From Nocardia sienata NBRC 100364 (lineage in GTDB: Bacteria; Actinomycetota; Actinomycetes; Mycobacteriales; Mycobacteriaceae), in assembly GCF_001613205.1 (NCBI RefSeq), contig NZ_BDBX01000050.1, forward strand, positions 22,417 to 86,416: DNA of 64,000 nucleotides. The letters are read 5' to 3'. The notes under the pieces are model-generated. The model searched no databases, was not told the origin of the DNA, and saw nothing but the letters and a program-made list of their open reading frames with translations. Position numbers and translations under genes: made by a program. Positions within the stretch are counted from its first letter, which is position 1. The number at the start of each line of letters is the position of its first letter. This document shows, in pieces, positions 42,288-51,031 of the stretch.

Positions 42288-42809
42288 TCAGCGCGCTGTA
42301 GTGACGAGCGACCGCTCGGCGCCTCGGTCCTGACGTACCGCGGGCAGTATCCCGCCCACCCAGAGGGCGAGTGTGAAGTACACGATCTGCTCGGGGATCC
42401 GGAACCACAGCGGCGTGGCCGCTTCGCCGTTGAGCGGAACATCGTTCAGCGCGGCATGGATATTGGCCGGGATCATGATCACGAGCAGCGCCGCGAGACC
42501 CAGGCCGGCCCAGCGGCGGCCGGCGGTCACCACCAACCCCACAGCACCGGCCAGTTCCAGGACGCCCGTGGCGTAGACCGCGAAATCCGCGAAGGGGACG
42601 AACGCGGGAACCATCGCCGTCAGGTCGTCGTGGCTGGGCATCACGGTGACCGAGTCGGGTACGAAATGCGCCAGTCCGGTCATGGTGAACAGGAACGCCA
42701 GTCCGTGGGCGGCGCTGACGCGCCAGGTGTCGAAACGCCGGACGCCGATCCGGCCGAGTAGCCGCAGGACCAGTGTGGGGGCCACGAACAGCATCAGGGT
42801 GTCGAACAT
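42288..42809 (-). CDS. DoxX family membrane protein
   Basis: 173 residues from ATG 42809 with CGGAGGAA 5 nt upstream. Four helices: FDTLMLFVAPTLVLRLLG, SAAHGLAFLFTMTGLAHF, TGVLELAGAVGLVVTAGR (the DoxX GxxELxGGxxL pattern) and FTLALWVGGILPAV. The pattern FTMTGLAHFVP near residue 42 is typical. DoxX proteins are inner-membrane proteins linked to redox homeostasis; exact role unknown. Its promoter has two copies of a repressor-like site (42870-42912), so expression is probably inducible. Confidence 0.85.
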   Translation of the reverse strand: MFDTLMLFVAPTLVLRLLGRIGVRRFDTWRVSAAHGLAFLFTMTGLAHFVPDSVTVMPSHDDLTAMVPAFVPFADFAVYATGVLELAGAVGLVVTAGRRWAGLGLAALLVIMIPANIHAALNDVPLNGEAATPLWFRIPEQIVYFTLALWVGGILPAVRQDRGAERSLVTTAR

Positions 42810-42869
42810 GCGGTTCCTCCGAGGCGGGAATCGGTTGTCCGGCCGCACGGCGCCGGACGGGACTTGTGG

Positions 42870-42919
42870 TTATCGACTGATAACAACTTGATAGTATGCA
42901 TCGACTGATAACTAGTCAA
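42870..42919 (-). promoter_or_regulatory. Operator-flanked promoter of the DoxX gene
   Basis: On the minus strand TTGACT (42919-42914) and TACTAT (42896-42891) are exactly 17 nt apart, the best SigA-type promoter seen here. Two exact 13-bp direct repeats of ATCGACTGATAAC lie at 42872-42884, over and just past the expected start site, and at 42900-42912, inside the spacer. The first is part of TTATCGACTGATAA, an inverted repeat (TTATC-N4-GATAA). A dimeric repressor bound at both would block transcription. No cognate regulator is adjacent. Confidence 0.7.
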
Positions 42920-43106
42920 CAGGCTGCTCTTCGTAGCGCACAACCCTCCCGGCGGGCGTTGTCGGCCACTGTTCTCCGGCGGTTGAGCGCCCGGTTCGCT
43001 GGACGGCGTAGTGGTCGGTGAAACCTCGGGTGTGCGAGGGTGCGGGGGCAGCGCGCGGTACCGCCCCGGACCGCCCGTGCCCGCCGACCGGCCCGCAGGA
43101 GTGCCT

Positions 43107-43676
43107 ATGACCTCTCGACTCGAACTGCCCACTGCGGCGCAGTCGCCACCGCCGGACGAGATTACCGAGCGTTCACCGGCCGCAGCTGCGCGGCAGCCGC
43201 GACAGGCCGAGGCCGACGCGCCGTCGGGGCCGCATGGCCCTGCCGCACGGCAGTGGGGGTTGCTGCGCACCGCGCTCACCACGCTGCTCGCGGGCGTGAT
43301 CACCCCTGTCGCGCTCGGCATCGCGGCCAACGGCGCGGCAACCGCCGGCCGCTGGTGGGACACCACGGACCGCTGGCTCTCACCCGCACAGTCGCTGCTC
43401 GGGGCGGTGTTGTTACTGGTGGTCGCCGGACTGGCCGCCTACGAACCCGTGGCGGCGGTGATCGCCGGGCTGGCCTGGGGCGCAGTACCGGCCGTCGTCC
43501 AGTTCGCCGCGCCGGGACAGACCTATCGGCTGATCGGGTCGCTGCCCGGCCTGCCCGCCGACCTCGCCCGTGCGCTGCACACCTGGCTGTCGAGCGGGGT
43601 GGTGCTGTCGATCGGTGTCCTGCTGGCGGGGGCCGGGATCGCCGTCGCGCTACGCCGGCGCGGCCTGCCCGGCTGA
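43107..43676 (+). CDS. Hypothetical membrane protein
   Basis: 189 residues from ATG 43107 with AGGAG 7 nt upstream. A Pro/Ala-rich cytosolic N-terminus of about 50 residues precedes four hydrophobic segments: LTTLLAGVITPVALGIAANG, LLGAVLLLVVAGLAAYE, AAVIAGLAWGAVPAVVQFA and VVLSIGVLLAGAGIAVALRR. No recognised family. It stands alone between the DoxX promoter and RtcB, reading rightward. Confidence 0.7.
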   Translation: MTSRLELPTAAQSPPPDEITERSPAAAARQPRQAEADAPSGPHGPAARQWGLLRTALTTLLAGVITPVALGIAANGAATAGRWWDTTDRWLSPAQSLLGAVLLLVVAGLAAYEPVAAVIAGLAWGAVPAVVQFAAPGQTYRLIGSLPGLPADLARALHTWLSSGVVLSIGVLLAGAGIAVALRRRGLPG

Positions 43677-43721
43677 GGTCCGCCGCCGAGCTCCCGCCGC
43701 ACGATCACCTGGGCGGCGACG

Positions 43722-43831
43722 GAGCAGGTACGGGATCGTCGGTGCGCGCTGTCTGTACCGCCGCCGCGTCCGGACAGAGCAGGTGCGGGATCGTTGGTGT
43801 GCGAAATCCGAACCGCCGCCGCGTCCGATAT
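43722..43831. repeat. Imperfect 55-bp tandem duplication
   Basis: Unit 1 (43722-43776) and unit 2 (43777-43831) share GAGCAGGT(A/G)CGGGATCGT at the start and ACCGCCGCCGCGTCCG near the end, with about 10 differences in the middle. Noncoding, between a converging membrane-protein gene and rtcB. No element with known function. Confidence 0.65.
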
Positions 43832-43895
43832 GCCGGGCGACCGGAAACCGCCCGGCATACCGGCACCGCTAATCGGCTCCGCGCTCACCGCGACC

Positions 43896-45113
43896 TCAGC
43901 CCTTCACACACAGCACCTGCCGCAGTGTCGCCACCACATCGACCAGATCGCGCTGGGCGTCGATCACCTCGTCGATGTTCTTGTACGCGGCCGGGATCTC
44001 GTCCACCACGCCCGCGTCCTTCCGCGACTCCACACCCTCGGTCTGGGCGATCAGATCCGCGACGCTGAACTGCCGCTTGGCCGCGTTACGGCTCATCCGG
44101 CGGCCCGCGCCGTGGGATGCTGACTGGAACGAGTCCGGATTGCCCTTACCGCGCACCACATAGGATCGCGTGCCCATCGAGCCCGGGATGAGCGCCATAT
44201 CGCCGAGGCCGGCCCGCACCGCGCCCTTACGGGTCACCAGCATGGGCACACCGTCGATCGTCTCCTCTGCGACATAGTTGTGGTGGCACGACACCGGCGT
44301 ATCGAACAGCACGTCCCGGGTGGGGAACTGCTTGCGCACCGCCTCGCACACCAGCGCCAGCATCACCGCGCGGTTACGCGCCGCGTACTCCTGTGCCCAG
44401 GTCAGATCGTGGCGATAGGCGGCCATTTCCGGAGTGTTCGCCAGGAAGACCGCGAGATCGCGGTCGACCAGGTTCTGGTTGTGCGGGAGTTTGCGTGCCA
44501 CAGCCATATGCCGTTCGGCCAGTTCCTTGCCGATATTGCGGCTCCCCGAATGCAGCAGGATCCAGACCTGGTCGTCCTGGTCCAGGCACACTTCTATGAA
44601 GTGGTTGCCACCGCCGAGTGAACCCATCTGCTTGTGCGCCTTGGACTCCCGAGGTGCCACGGCCTCGTCGAGGTCGCCGAACGCCGACCAGAACCGGTCC
44701 CAGCCGGTACGCAGGGTCGCGGTGGCGACTCCGGACGGTCCGGGCGCCAGCTTGTTCACCGGTACCGGATGCCGGTGGGCGGCGAAACCGACCGGCACCG
44801 CCGCCTCGATCGCCGACCGCAGGGCGCGCAGATCGTCGGGGAGGTCGGCGGCGGTGAGATCGGTGCGAACGCTCTCCATCCCGCAACCGATGTCCACGCC
44901 CACCGCGGCCGGGGCGACCGCGTCGCGCATGGCGATCACCGAACCGACCGTGGCGCCTTTCCCGAGGTGCACATCCGGCATGACCCGGACGCCGTGGACC
45001 CATTCCAGCCGGGCGATATTGCGCAGCTGTTGCAGCGCCTGCGCCTCGATATCGTGCTCATGGGCCCACATCAACGTCCGTGCCCGGGTACCGGACAGCT
45101 CGACGGGAAACAT
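43896..45113 (-). CDS. rtcB: RtcB family RNA-splicing ligase
   Basis: 405 residues from ATG 45113 with GGAAGGAAC upstream. RtcB hallmarks: VMPDVHLGKGATVGSVIA near residue 45, the Mn-binding Cys in GVDIGCGMES near 75, MGSLGGGNHFIEV near 165 and the guanylylated His in SASHGAGRRMSR near 338. It joins 2',3'-cyclic-phosphate and 5'-OH RNA ends using GTP. No archease, RtcA or RtcR gene is adjacent, so it stands as a single-gene RNA repair unit. The actinobacterial form is slightly shorter than the 408-residue E. coli enzyme. Confidence 0.93.
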   Translation of the reverse strand: MFPVELSGTRARTLMWAHEHDIEAQALQQLRNIARLEWVHGVRVMPDVHLGKGATVGSVIAMRDAVAPAAVGVDIGCGMESVRTDLTAADLPDDLRALRSAIEAAVPVGFAAHRHPVPVNKLAPGPSGVATATLRTGWDRFWSAFGDLDEAVAPRESKAHKQMGSLGGGNHFIEVCLDQDDQVWILLHSGSRNIGKELAERHMAVARKLPHNQNLVDRDLAVFLANTPEMAAYRHDLTWAQEYAARNRAVMLALVCEAVRKQFPTRDVLFDTPVSCHHNYVAEETIDGVPMLVTRKGAVRAGLGDMALIPGSMGTRSYVVRGKGNPDSFQSASHGAGRRMSRNAAKRQFSVADLIAQTEGVESRKDAGVVDEIPAAYKNIDEVIDAQRDLVDVVATLRQVLCVKG

Positions 45114-45249
45114 TGTCTCGTTCCTTCCCTCCGGGGCGGACCGATATCCGCCGCCGTAATTCCACGGTAGGCCGCTGGATACGGGGAGGCGATCGAATTT
45201 CCGGATGGGTGCCGGCAGGCCGTCCGGGCTCGCGGCGTGCGCCGACGTC

Positions 45250-46134
45250 TCACGGAGGAGGTTCGCCCGGCCCGGTGGACAGGGCGGCTTCGATATCGGC
45301 GCGCGACGGAATGGCGGCACTGGCACCCAGCACGGTGGTGGCCAGCGCCCCCGCGGCGCAGGCGAAACGCAATGCCTCCGCCGGGCCCCGCGACCAGCGG
45401 ACGGCCAGGGCACCGGCGAAGGTATCGCCGGCGCCGGTGGTGTCGACGACCTCGACCGCCGGTCCGGCGACGGAGGTCTGCGCGCCGTCGGGCCCGCGAT
45501 GGCGCGCGCCGTCCGCGCCGAGTGTGACCACCAGATGCGGTACCCGGTCGAGAACGCTGCCCAGGTCCGCGGCCTCGCCGCGGTTCACCACCGCCACATC
45601 CACCCGGCTCCACAATTCCTCCGGGAGACGCTGCGCCGGGGAAGGGTTGAGTATCACGGTGGTGCCATTGTCCCGGGCGTGCCGCACCGCTTCCTCGATG
45701 GTCGGGACCGGGACCTCGAGCTGGCACAGCAGGATATCGGCCGCGGCGACGGCGGTGAGATCGCCGGCGCGCAGGCCGCGCAACTCGGCATTGGCACCGC
45801 CCACCACGATGATCGAGTTCTCGCCCGCGGCATCGACCACGATCGAGGCGATACCGCTGGGGCCTTCGACCGTGCGCAACCCGGTGGTATCGACCCCGGA
45901 CCCGGTCAGCACCGCGCGCAGGCGTGGCGCGAAGACATCGGTGCCGATCGCGCCGAGGAACATCACCCGCCCACCCGCCCGGCTCGCCGCGACCGCCTGG
46001 TTGGCGCCCTTCCCGCCGGGCACCATCGTGAAGCCGCGGCCCAGGACCGTTTCGCCGGGTGCGGGCCGGTGATCGGTGGTGGTCACCAGATCCATGTTGA
46101 TACTGCCGAGTACGGCAATCAGCGGAGTGGTCAC
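45250..46134 (-). CDS. rbsK: Ribokinase
   Basis: 294 residues of the PfkB family. The N-terminal signature GSINMDLVTTTDHRPAPGET and PGGKGANQAVAASRAGG near residue 40 bind the sugar; VVDTTGAGDTFAGALAV near 238 carries the catalytic Asp. It phosphorylates ribose at O5. GTG start at 46134 with TAGGTT 6 nt upstream, a leaderless pattern; the 63 bp to the divergent proA hold both -10 elements. The rbsK-proA neighbourhood is conserved in mycobacteria. Confidence 0.92.
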   Translation of the reverse strand: MTTPLIAVLGSINMDLVTTTDHRPAPGETVLGRGFTMVPGGKGANQAVAASRAGGRVMFLGAIGTDVFAPRLRAVLTGSGVDTTGLRTVEGPSGIASIVVDAAGENSIIVVGGANAELRGLRAGDLTAVAAADILLCQLEVPVPTIEEAVRHARDNGTTVILNPSPAQRLPEELWSRVDVAVVNRGEAADLGSVLDRVPHLVVTLGADGARHRGPDGAQTSVAGPAVEVVDTTGAGDTFAGALAVRWSRGPAEALRFACAAGALATTVLGASAAIPSRADIEAALSTGPGEPPP

Positions 46135-46197
46135 GGGGAGAACCTAGCGCGGTGAGTGCCGGTAGAACCGATTTTTCCGGTGCGTAGGCTGTAGGCC

Positions 46198-47463
46198 ATG
46201 ACGGTAGAGACCACCGCTGAGTTCGATATGCGTGCGGCCGTGCACGAGGCCGCCCGCCGGGCGCGGGTCGCTTCCCGGGTCCTCGCCCAGCTCACCACCG
46301 CCCGGAAGAACGAGGCCCTGCACGCCGCGGCGGACGCGCTGCTCGCCGCCGCCGACAGCGTGCTGGAAGCCAACGGCGAAGACCTGGTCGCGGCGAAAGC
46401 GGCCGGCACCGAGGACTCGCTGCTGGACCGGCTGCGGCTGACCGAGGACCGGATCGACGGTATCGCCTCGGGGTTGCGCCAGGTGGCCGGACTGCCGGAT
46501 CCGGTGGGTGTCGTGGAGCGTGGGTCGACGCTGCCGAACGGACTCGAGATCCGCCAGATCCGGGTGCCGCTGGGTGTGGTCGGCATGGTCTACGAGGCGC
46601 GGCCGAATGTCACCGTCGACGCGTTCGGGCTGGCGCTCAAGTCCGGCAACGCGGCGTTGCTGCGCGGCTCGTCGTCGGCGGCGCGGTCGAACGCGGCGCT
46701 GGTCGCCGTGCTGCGCGACGCGCTGACCGGCGTCGGCATCCCGGCCGACGCGGTACAGCTGCTGCCGAGTTCGGATCGCTCCAGCGTCACCCACTTGATC
46801 CAGGCCCGGGGTCTGGTGGACGTGGTCATTCCGCGCGGCGGCGCGGGCCTGATCAACGCGGTGGTACGCGACGCCCAGGTCCCGACGATCGAGACGGGTA
46901 CCGGAAACTGCCATGTCTATGTGCACTCCGGTGCCGATCTGGATATGGCCGAGGAGATCCTGATCAACGCCAAGACCCGCCGCCCCAGTGTGTGCAACGC
47001 GGCCGAGACGGTGCTGATCGACGCGGCCATCGCGGATACGGCGCTGCCGCGGCTGAGCAAGGCGCTCGCCGACAAGGGTGTCACCCTGCACGGCGATCTC
47101 GACGGAATGGTCCCGGCCACCGACAAGGACTGGGGGGAGGAATATCTGACCCTCGATATCGCGGTGAAGGTCGTCGACGATCTGGACACCGCGATCGAAC
47201 ACATCAATACCTGGGGCACCGGGCACACCGAGGCCATCGTCACCGGTGAACTGGCCGCGGCCGACGAATTCTCGCGCCGGGTGGACGCGGCGGCGGTCAT
47301 GGTGAACGCCTCCACCGCCTTCACCGACGGCGAACAGTTCGGGTTCGGCGCCGAGATCGGCATCTCCACCCAGAAGCTGCACGCCCGCGGTCCGATGGGG
47401 CTGCCGGAACTCACCTCCTCGAAGTGGGTCGTGCGGGGTTCGGGTCAGATTCGCCCCGCCTGA
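46198..47463 (+). CDS. proA: Glutamate-5-semialdehyde dehydrogenase (gamma-glutamyl phosphate reductase)
   Basis: 421 residues, normal length. The ALDH-like fold has VPLGVVGMVYEARPNVTVDA near residue 123, the catalytic Cys in TRRPSVCNAAETVLID near 266, and GFGAEIGISTQKLHARGPMG near 383. It reduces gamma-glutamyl phosphate with NADPH, the second step of proline synthesis after ProB. ATG start with TAGGCT 7 nt upstream and no SD (leaderless). Separated from proB by about 29 kb. Confidence 0.97.
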   Translation: MTVETTAEFDMRAAVHEAARRARVASRVLAQLTTARKNEALHAAADALLAAADSVLEANGEDLVAAKAAGTEDSLLDRLRLTEDRIDGIASGLRQVAGLPDPVGVVERGSTLPNGLEIRQIRVPLGVVGMVYEARPNVTVDAFGLALKSGNAALLRGSSSAARSNAALVAVLRDALTGVGIPADAVQLLPSSDRSSVTHLIQARGLVDVVIPRGGAGLINAVVRDAQVPTIETGTGNCHVYVHSGADLDMAEEILINAKTRRPSVCNAAETVLIDAAIADTALPRLSKALADKGVTLHGDLDGMVPATDKDWGEEYLTLDIAVKVVDDLDTAIEHINTWGTGHTEAIVTGELAAADEFSRRVDAAAVMVNASTAFTDGEQFGFGAEIGISTQKLHARGPMGLPELTSSKWVVRGSGQIRPA

Positions 47464-47804
47464 CAATGCACGACGGGGCGCTTGCGTCGCCCGCGGCCCG
47501 AACACCCGGCTCTGTCGCTCCCGAACCGGGTGGCCCGGCCCACGGTGAGGACACCCGGGGACGGGTCGTGCGCCCGGCCCGGCACGCCCTGGCGTATCGA
47601 GTCGCCGATGGCCTCGTCCGTCGATGGTCGGCGGAATACACCGGCTCGCTGGGCGCGGTCGTATCGCAGCCGGGCCGTCCCGGTCTGCGCGGACGATCGC
47701 CCGGGCGGGTCGCGGTGGTGCCGGTCTCTTGGCCCCGGGGGACGACGCGGGGCGCGTAACCGCCCGGTAGCGTGGGTGGGACAGCGCGACGGAAGGACGG
47801 CCCG
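47464..47804 (+). other. Intergenic region proA-moxR
   Basis: 341 bp with no supported gene. Near its right end GTAGCGT (47767-47773) could be the -10 element for the MoxR operon, followed by GGAAGGAC as SD. Elsewhere I see only GC-rich sequence and short inverted repeats such as ACACCCGG. Confidence 0.4.
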
Positions 47805-48698
47805 ATGGAGCCCGCGAGTACCCCCACCCCGCCGGTTCAGGAGCCGATCTTCGCATCGGTCGACGATGTGGTGCACCGCCTCGCCGAGACCGGATACCTG
47901 GCCGACAAGGCCACCGCGACCTCGGTCTTCCTGGCCGACCGGCTCGGTAAACCACTACTCATCGAAGGTCCGGCGGGTGTCGGCAAAACCGAACTGGCGC
48001 GGGCCGTGGCACAGACGGCGAACGCCGGACTGGTGCGGTTGCAGTGCTATGAAGGTGTCGACGAGGCGCGCGCGCTCTACGAATGGAACCACGCCAAACA
48101 GATCCTGCGGATCCAGGCGTCCAGCGGAAACGACTGGGCCGAAACGGAATCGGATGTGTTCACCGAGGAATTCCTGCTGTCGCGGCCCCTGCTCACCGCG
48201 ATCCGGCGTACCGATCCGACGGTACTGCTCATCGACGAGACCGATAAAGCCGATGTGGAGATCGAGGGCCTGCTGCTCGAGGTATTGAGCGATTTCGCGG
48301 TGACCGTGCCGGAGCTGGGCACCATCACCGCGACCCGGACCCCGTTCGTGGTCCTCACCTCCAACGCCACCCGTGAACTGTCCGAGGCGCTCAAGCGTCG
48401 CTGCCTCTATCTGCACCTGGACTTCCCGGACGAGGATCTCGAACGGCGGATCCTCGCGAGCCGGGTCCCGGAACTACCCCAGGCGGTGGCCACCCAGCTG
48501 GTGCGGATCGTGCACGTGCTGCGCGGAATGCAGTTGAAGAAACTGCCCTCGGTCGCCGAATCCATCGACTGGGCCCGCACCCTGCTCGCGCTCGGGCATA
48601 CCTCGCTCGACGACGCCACCGTCCGGGAAACGCTGGGCGTGGTGCTCAAACACCGCAGCGACCATCAGCGGGCGCTGGCCGATCTGAAACCGGCCTGA
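47805..48698 (+). CDS. MoxR-family AAA+ ATPase
   Basis: 297 residues from ATG 47805 (GGAAGGAC upstream). Walker A GPAGVGKTELARAVA near residue 49, Walker B VLLIDETDKAD near 141, sensor 1 VVLTSNATRELSEAL near 188 and the sensor-2 region RRCLYLHLDFPDEDLE. MoxR ATPases act as chaperones that remodel or load cofactors into a VWA-partnered complex. The VWA gene follows 2 bp downstream, the same pair as Rv2426c-Rv2425c. Client protein unknown. Confidence 0.92.
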   Translation: MEPASTPTPPVQEPIFASVDDVVHRLAETGYLADKATATSVFLADRLGKPLLIEGPAGVGKTELARAVAQTANAGLVRLQCYEGVDEARALYEWNHAKQILRIQASSGNDWAETESDVFTEEFLLSRPLLTAIRRTDPTVLLIDETDKADVEIEGLLLEVLSDFAVTVPELGTITATRTPFVVLTSNATRELSEALKRRCLYLHLDFPDEDLERRILASRVPELPQAVATQLVRIVHVLRGMQLKKLPSVAESIDWARTLLALGHTSLDDATVRETLGVVLKHRSDHQRALADLKPA

Positions 48699-48700
48699 CG

Positions 48701-50107
48701 GTGGTGGCCACCGACGACCAGCCTCTCGCCCCGCACGGTCTGCCGGGGCATCTGGTCGGTTTCGTGGAGGCGCTGCGGGCGCGGGGGATACCCGTGGGTC
48801 CGTCGGAGACGGTGGACGCGGGCCGGGTGCTGTCGGTGCTGGACCTGCTGGACCGGGAGTCGGTCCGCGAGGGACTGGCCTGCGCCCTGTTGCGGCGCAC
48901 CACCCATCGCGGCACCTACGACGGACTCTTCGACCTGTGGTTCCCGGTGGCCATCGGGGACCGCACCGCCGCCGCGGAGGCCGAGATCCCGTACCGCGAC
49001 GACGGGAGGGTCGATATTCCCGAACTGCGGCGCATACTGGCCGAGATGCTCGCCGACGAGGGTTCGGGACAGCAGCAGGCGCTGATGGCCGCCCAGATGG
49101 TCGAACAGCTGGGGCAGTACCAGTCGGCGCGGGGCGCGTCCTTCTCGTCGTATCAGGCGTTGAAAGAGGTGCAGCCGCAGACGTTGCTCGCACAGATCCT
49201 GGCCGCCATGGCCACGCCCGGTATGAGCGATTTCGATACCGAGATCGCGCGCCGGGCCGCCCGCTCCCGGATCGAGAACTTCCGGCGCACCGTAGAGGCC
49301 GAGACCCGGCGGCGGGTGGCCGAACGCATCGGTAAGGAGCGGGTCGCTTCCTACGGCGTGCCCCGGCAGGCCGAGGAAGTCGATTTCCTGCGGGCCTCGC
49401 AGACGGAGCTGGCCGAACTGCGGCGCAGCACACAGCGGCTGGCCCGGATCCTGGCCTCGCGGCTGGCGGTGCGGCGCCGGCATGCCAAACGCGGCGAGAT
49501 CGACCTGCGCAAAACCCTGCGCAAGTCCATGTCCACCGGCGGGGTGCCGATCGATCTGGTGAACCGCAGACCCCGGCCCGGCCGGCCCGAGCTCGTCCTG
49601 CTCTGTGATGTGTCGGGTTCGGTCGCCGGTTTCAGCAATTTCACCCTGCTGCTGGTGAGCGCGTTGCGCGAACAGTTCTCGAAGGTCCGGATCTTTGCCT
49701 TCGTCGACCACACCGACGAGGTGACCAGGTTCTTCGATCCGCACACCCAGCTCGACGAAGCCATGCAGCGGATCTTCGCCGAGGCCGATATCGTCGGCTT
49801 CAACGGCCATTCCGACTACGGCAGCGCGCTGACCAGCTTCGCCGAGGAGTTCCCGGACGCCGTCACCAGCCGCAGTTCCCTGCTGATCCTGGGTGATGCC
49901 CGCACCAACTACCGTGATCCCGAACTGGCCACCCTGCGTGAGCTGGTCGAGGTCGCCAAGCACGCGCACTGGCTCAACCCGGAACCGCGTACCAGCTGGG
50001 GGTCCGGGGACTCGGCCGCCGACCGGTACCAGCAGGTCATCGAAATGCACGAATGCCGGTCGGCGGCGCAGCTCACGGCCGTGGTCTCCCGGTTGCTACC
50101 GGTCTGA
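48701..50107 (+). CDS. VWA-domain (CoxE-like) protein, MoxR partner
   Basis: 468 residues, GTG start 2 bp after the MoxR stop, so coupled. N-terminal part helical; residues 60-100 contain LACALLRRTTHRGTYDGLFDLWF. The C-terminal CoxE/VWA domain has LVLLCDVSGSVAGFSNF near residue 303 with the MIDAS DxSxS metal site, FAFVDHTDEVTRFF and LLILGDARTNYRDP. Such proteins act with MoxR in assembly or maturation of metal enzymes or envelope proteins. No obvious client in the immediate neighbourhood. Confidence 0.9.
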   Translation: MVATDDQPLAPHGLPGHLVGFVEALRARGIPVGPSETVDAGRVLSVLDLLDRESVREGLACALLRRTTHRGTYDGLFDLWFPVAIGDRTAAAEAEIPYRDDGRVDIPELRRILAEMLADEGSGQQQALMAAQMVEQLGQYQSARGASFSSYQALKEVQPQTLLAQILAAMATPGMSDFDTEIARRAARSRIENFRRTVEAETRRRVAERIGKERVASYGVPRQAEEVDFLRASQTELAELRRSTQRLARILASRLAVRRRHAKRGEIDLRKTLRKSMSTGGVPIDLVNRRPRPGRPELVLLCDVSGSVAGFSNFTLLLVSALREQFSKVRIFAFVDHTDEVTRFFDPHTQLDEAMQRIFAEADIVGFNGHSDYGSALTSFAEEFPDAVTSRSSLLILGDARTNYRDPELATLRELVEVAKHAHWLNPEPRTSWGSGDSAADRYQQVIEMHECRSAAQLTAVVSRLLPV

Positions 50108-50215
50108 TGGGATTGCCTCGGCCGGCGCTTCGGCCGCCGTGGTCCACAGGCGCATCGGCAGACGAAGGCTGATCGGCCGGAAGGGGCCGTGGCCGACCCG
50201 TTAAGCTCGACACTC

Positions 50216-50881
50216 ATGCACGGAACGGGCCGGGGTGGACGCAAGCTGGGTGTGATGGGTGGCACCTTCGACCCCATCCACCACGGGCATCTGGTCGCGG
50301 CCAGTGAAGTCGCCCACCGGTTCGACCTCGACGAGGTGATCTTCGTCCCCACCGGGCAACCCTGGCAGAAGACCGATCGCCAGGTCAGCCCCGCAGAGGA
50401 CCGTTATCTCATGACGGTGATCGCCACCGCCTCCAACCCGCGGTTCTCGGTGAGCCGGGCCGATGTGGAGCGGAGCAAGGTGACCTACACCGTCGACACC
50501 CTGCGTGATCTGCACGCCCAGCACCCGGGCGCGGAACTGTACTTCATCACCGGGGCCGACGCGCTGGCCAGCATCCTCACCTGGCAGGATTGGGCCGAAC
50601 TGTTCGAGCTGGCGAAATTCGTGGGGGTCAGCCGGCCGGGGTACGAGCTGAACATCGACCATCTCGCCGACCATCTGCGAGGTATGCCCGACGACGCGGT
50701 CACCATGATCGAGATCCCCGCGCTGGCCATCTCGTCGAGCGAATGCCGCCGTCGCGCGGCCGAGGGGCGGCCGGTCTGGTATCTCGTACCGGACGGTGTC
50801 GTGCAATACATATCGAAGCGGCATCTCTACGTGCCCGCTCGAGCGGAAGGTGATGGAAACGTGAACGAGGTGCTGGCATGA
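50216..50881 (+). CDS. nadD: Nicotinate-nucleotide adenylyltransferase
   Basis: 221 residues from ATG 50216; TAAGCT 8 nt upstream suggests a leaderless start (ATG at 50189 is an alternative). GVMGGTFDPIHHGHLVAA near residue 12 is the nucleotidyltransferase HxGH motif, FVPTGQPWQK binds the nicotinate side, and ALAISSSECRRRAAEGRPVWYLVP near 175 is the ISSTxIR-type motif. It makes deamido-NAD from NaMN and ATP. The stop overlaps the ATG of the first 77-bp repeat unit (ATGA), which begins a coupled chain to rsfS. Confidence 0.95.
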   Translation: MHGTGRGGRKLGVMGGTFDPIHHGHLVAASEVAHRFDLDEVIFVPTGQPWQKTDRQVSPAEDRYLMTVIATASNPRFSVSRADVERSKVTYTVDTLRDLHAQHPGAELYFITGADALASILTWQDWAELFELAKFVGVSRPGYELNIDHLADHLRGMPDDAVTMIEIPALAISSSECRRRAAEGRPVWYLVPDGVVQYISKRHLYVPARAEGDGNVNEVLA

Positions 50882-50958
50882 GCGGCGCACGCCCGGAGGC
50901 GGCAGCTTGCGTAACCACGGAGGGCGTGCGGCGCTCGTGCCCGGAGGTAACAGCATGA
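50878..50958 (+). CDS. 26-residue micro-ORF in repeat unit 1
   Basis: Starts MSGARPEAAACVTTEGVRR and ends PEVTA, stop at 50956-50958. The ATG overlaps the nadD stop, and its stop overlaps the ATG of unit 2 (both ATGA). Ribosomes finishing nadD could reinitiate here. Whether the peptide matters or only the translation does is unknown. Confidence 0.4.
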   Translation: MSGARPEAAACVTTEGVRRSCPEVTA

Positions 50959-51031
50959 GCGGCGCACGCCCGGAGGCGGCAGCTTGCGTAACCACGGAGG
51001 GCGTGCGGCGCTCGTACCCGGAGGTAACAGC
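50878..51031 (+). repeat. Two tandem 77-bp repeat units between nadD and rsfS
   Basis: Unit 1 spans 50878-50954 and unit 2 spans 50955-51031, with one base difference visible (TCGTGCCC versus TCGTACCC). Each contains an inverted repeat, CGCACGCCC and GGGCGTGCG (50886-50894 and 50922-50930 in unit 1), around a 27-nt centre, and ends in GGAGGTAACAGC, a strong SD for the following start codon. Because each unit starts with ATG overlapping the preceding stop, duplication keeps a continuous relay of start/stop overlaps. Confidence 0.95.

Noticed and set aside
47464..47804. Arg-rich open frames in the proA-moxR gap as genes
   Set aside because: No SD, no domain and composition typical of noncoding GC-rich DNA.
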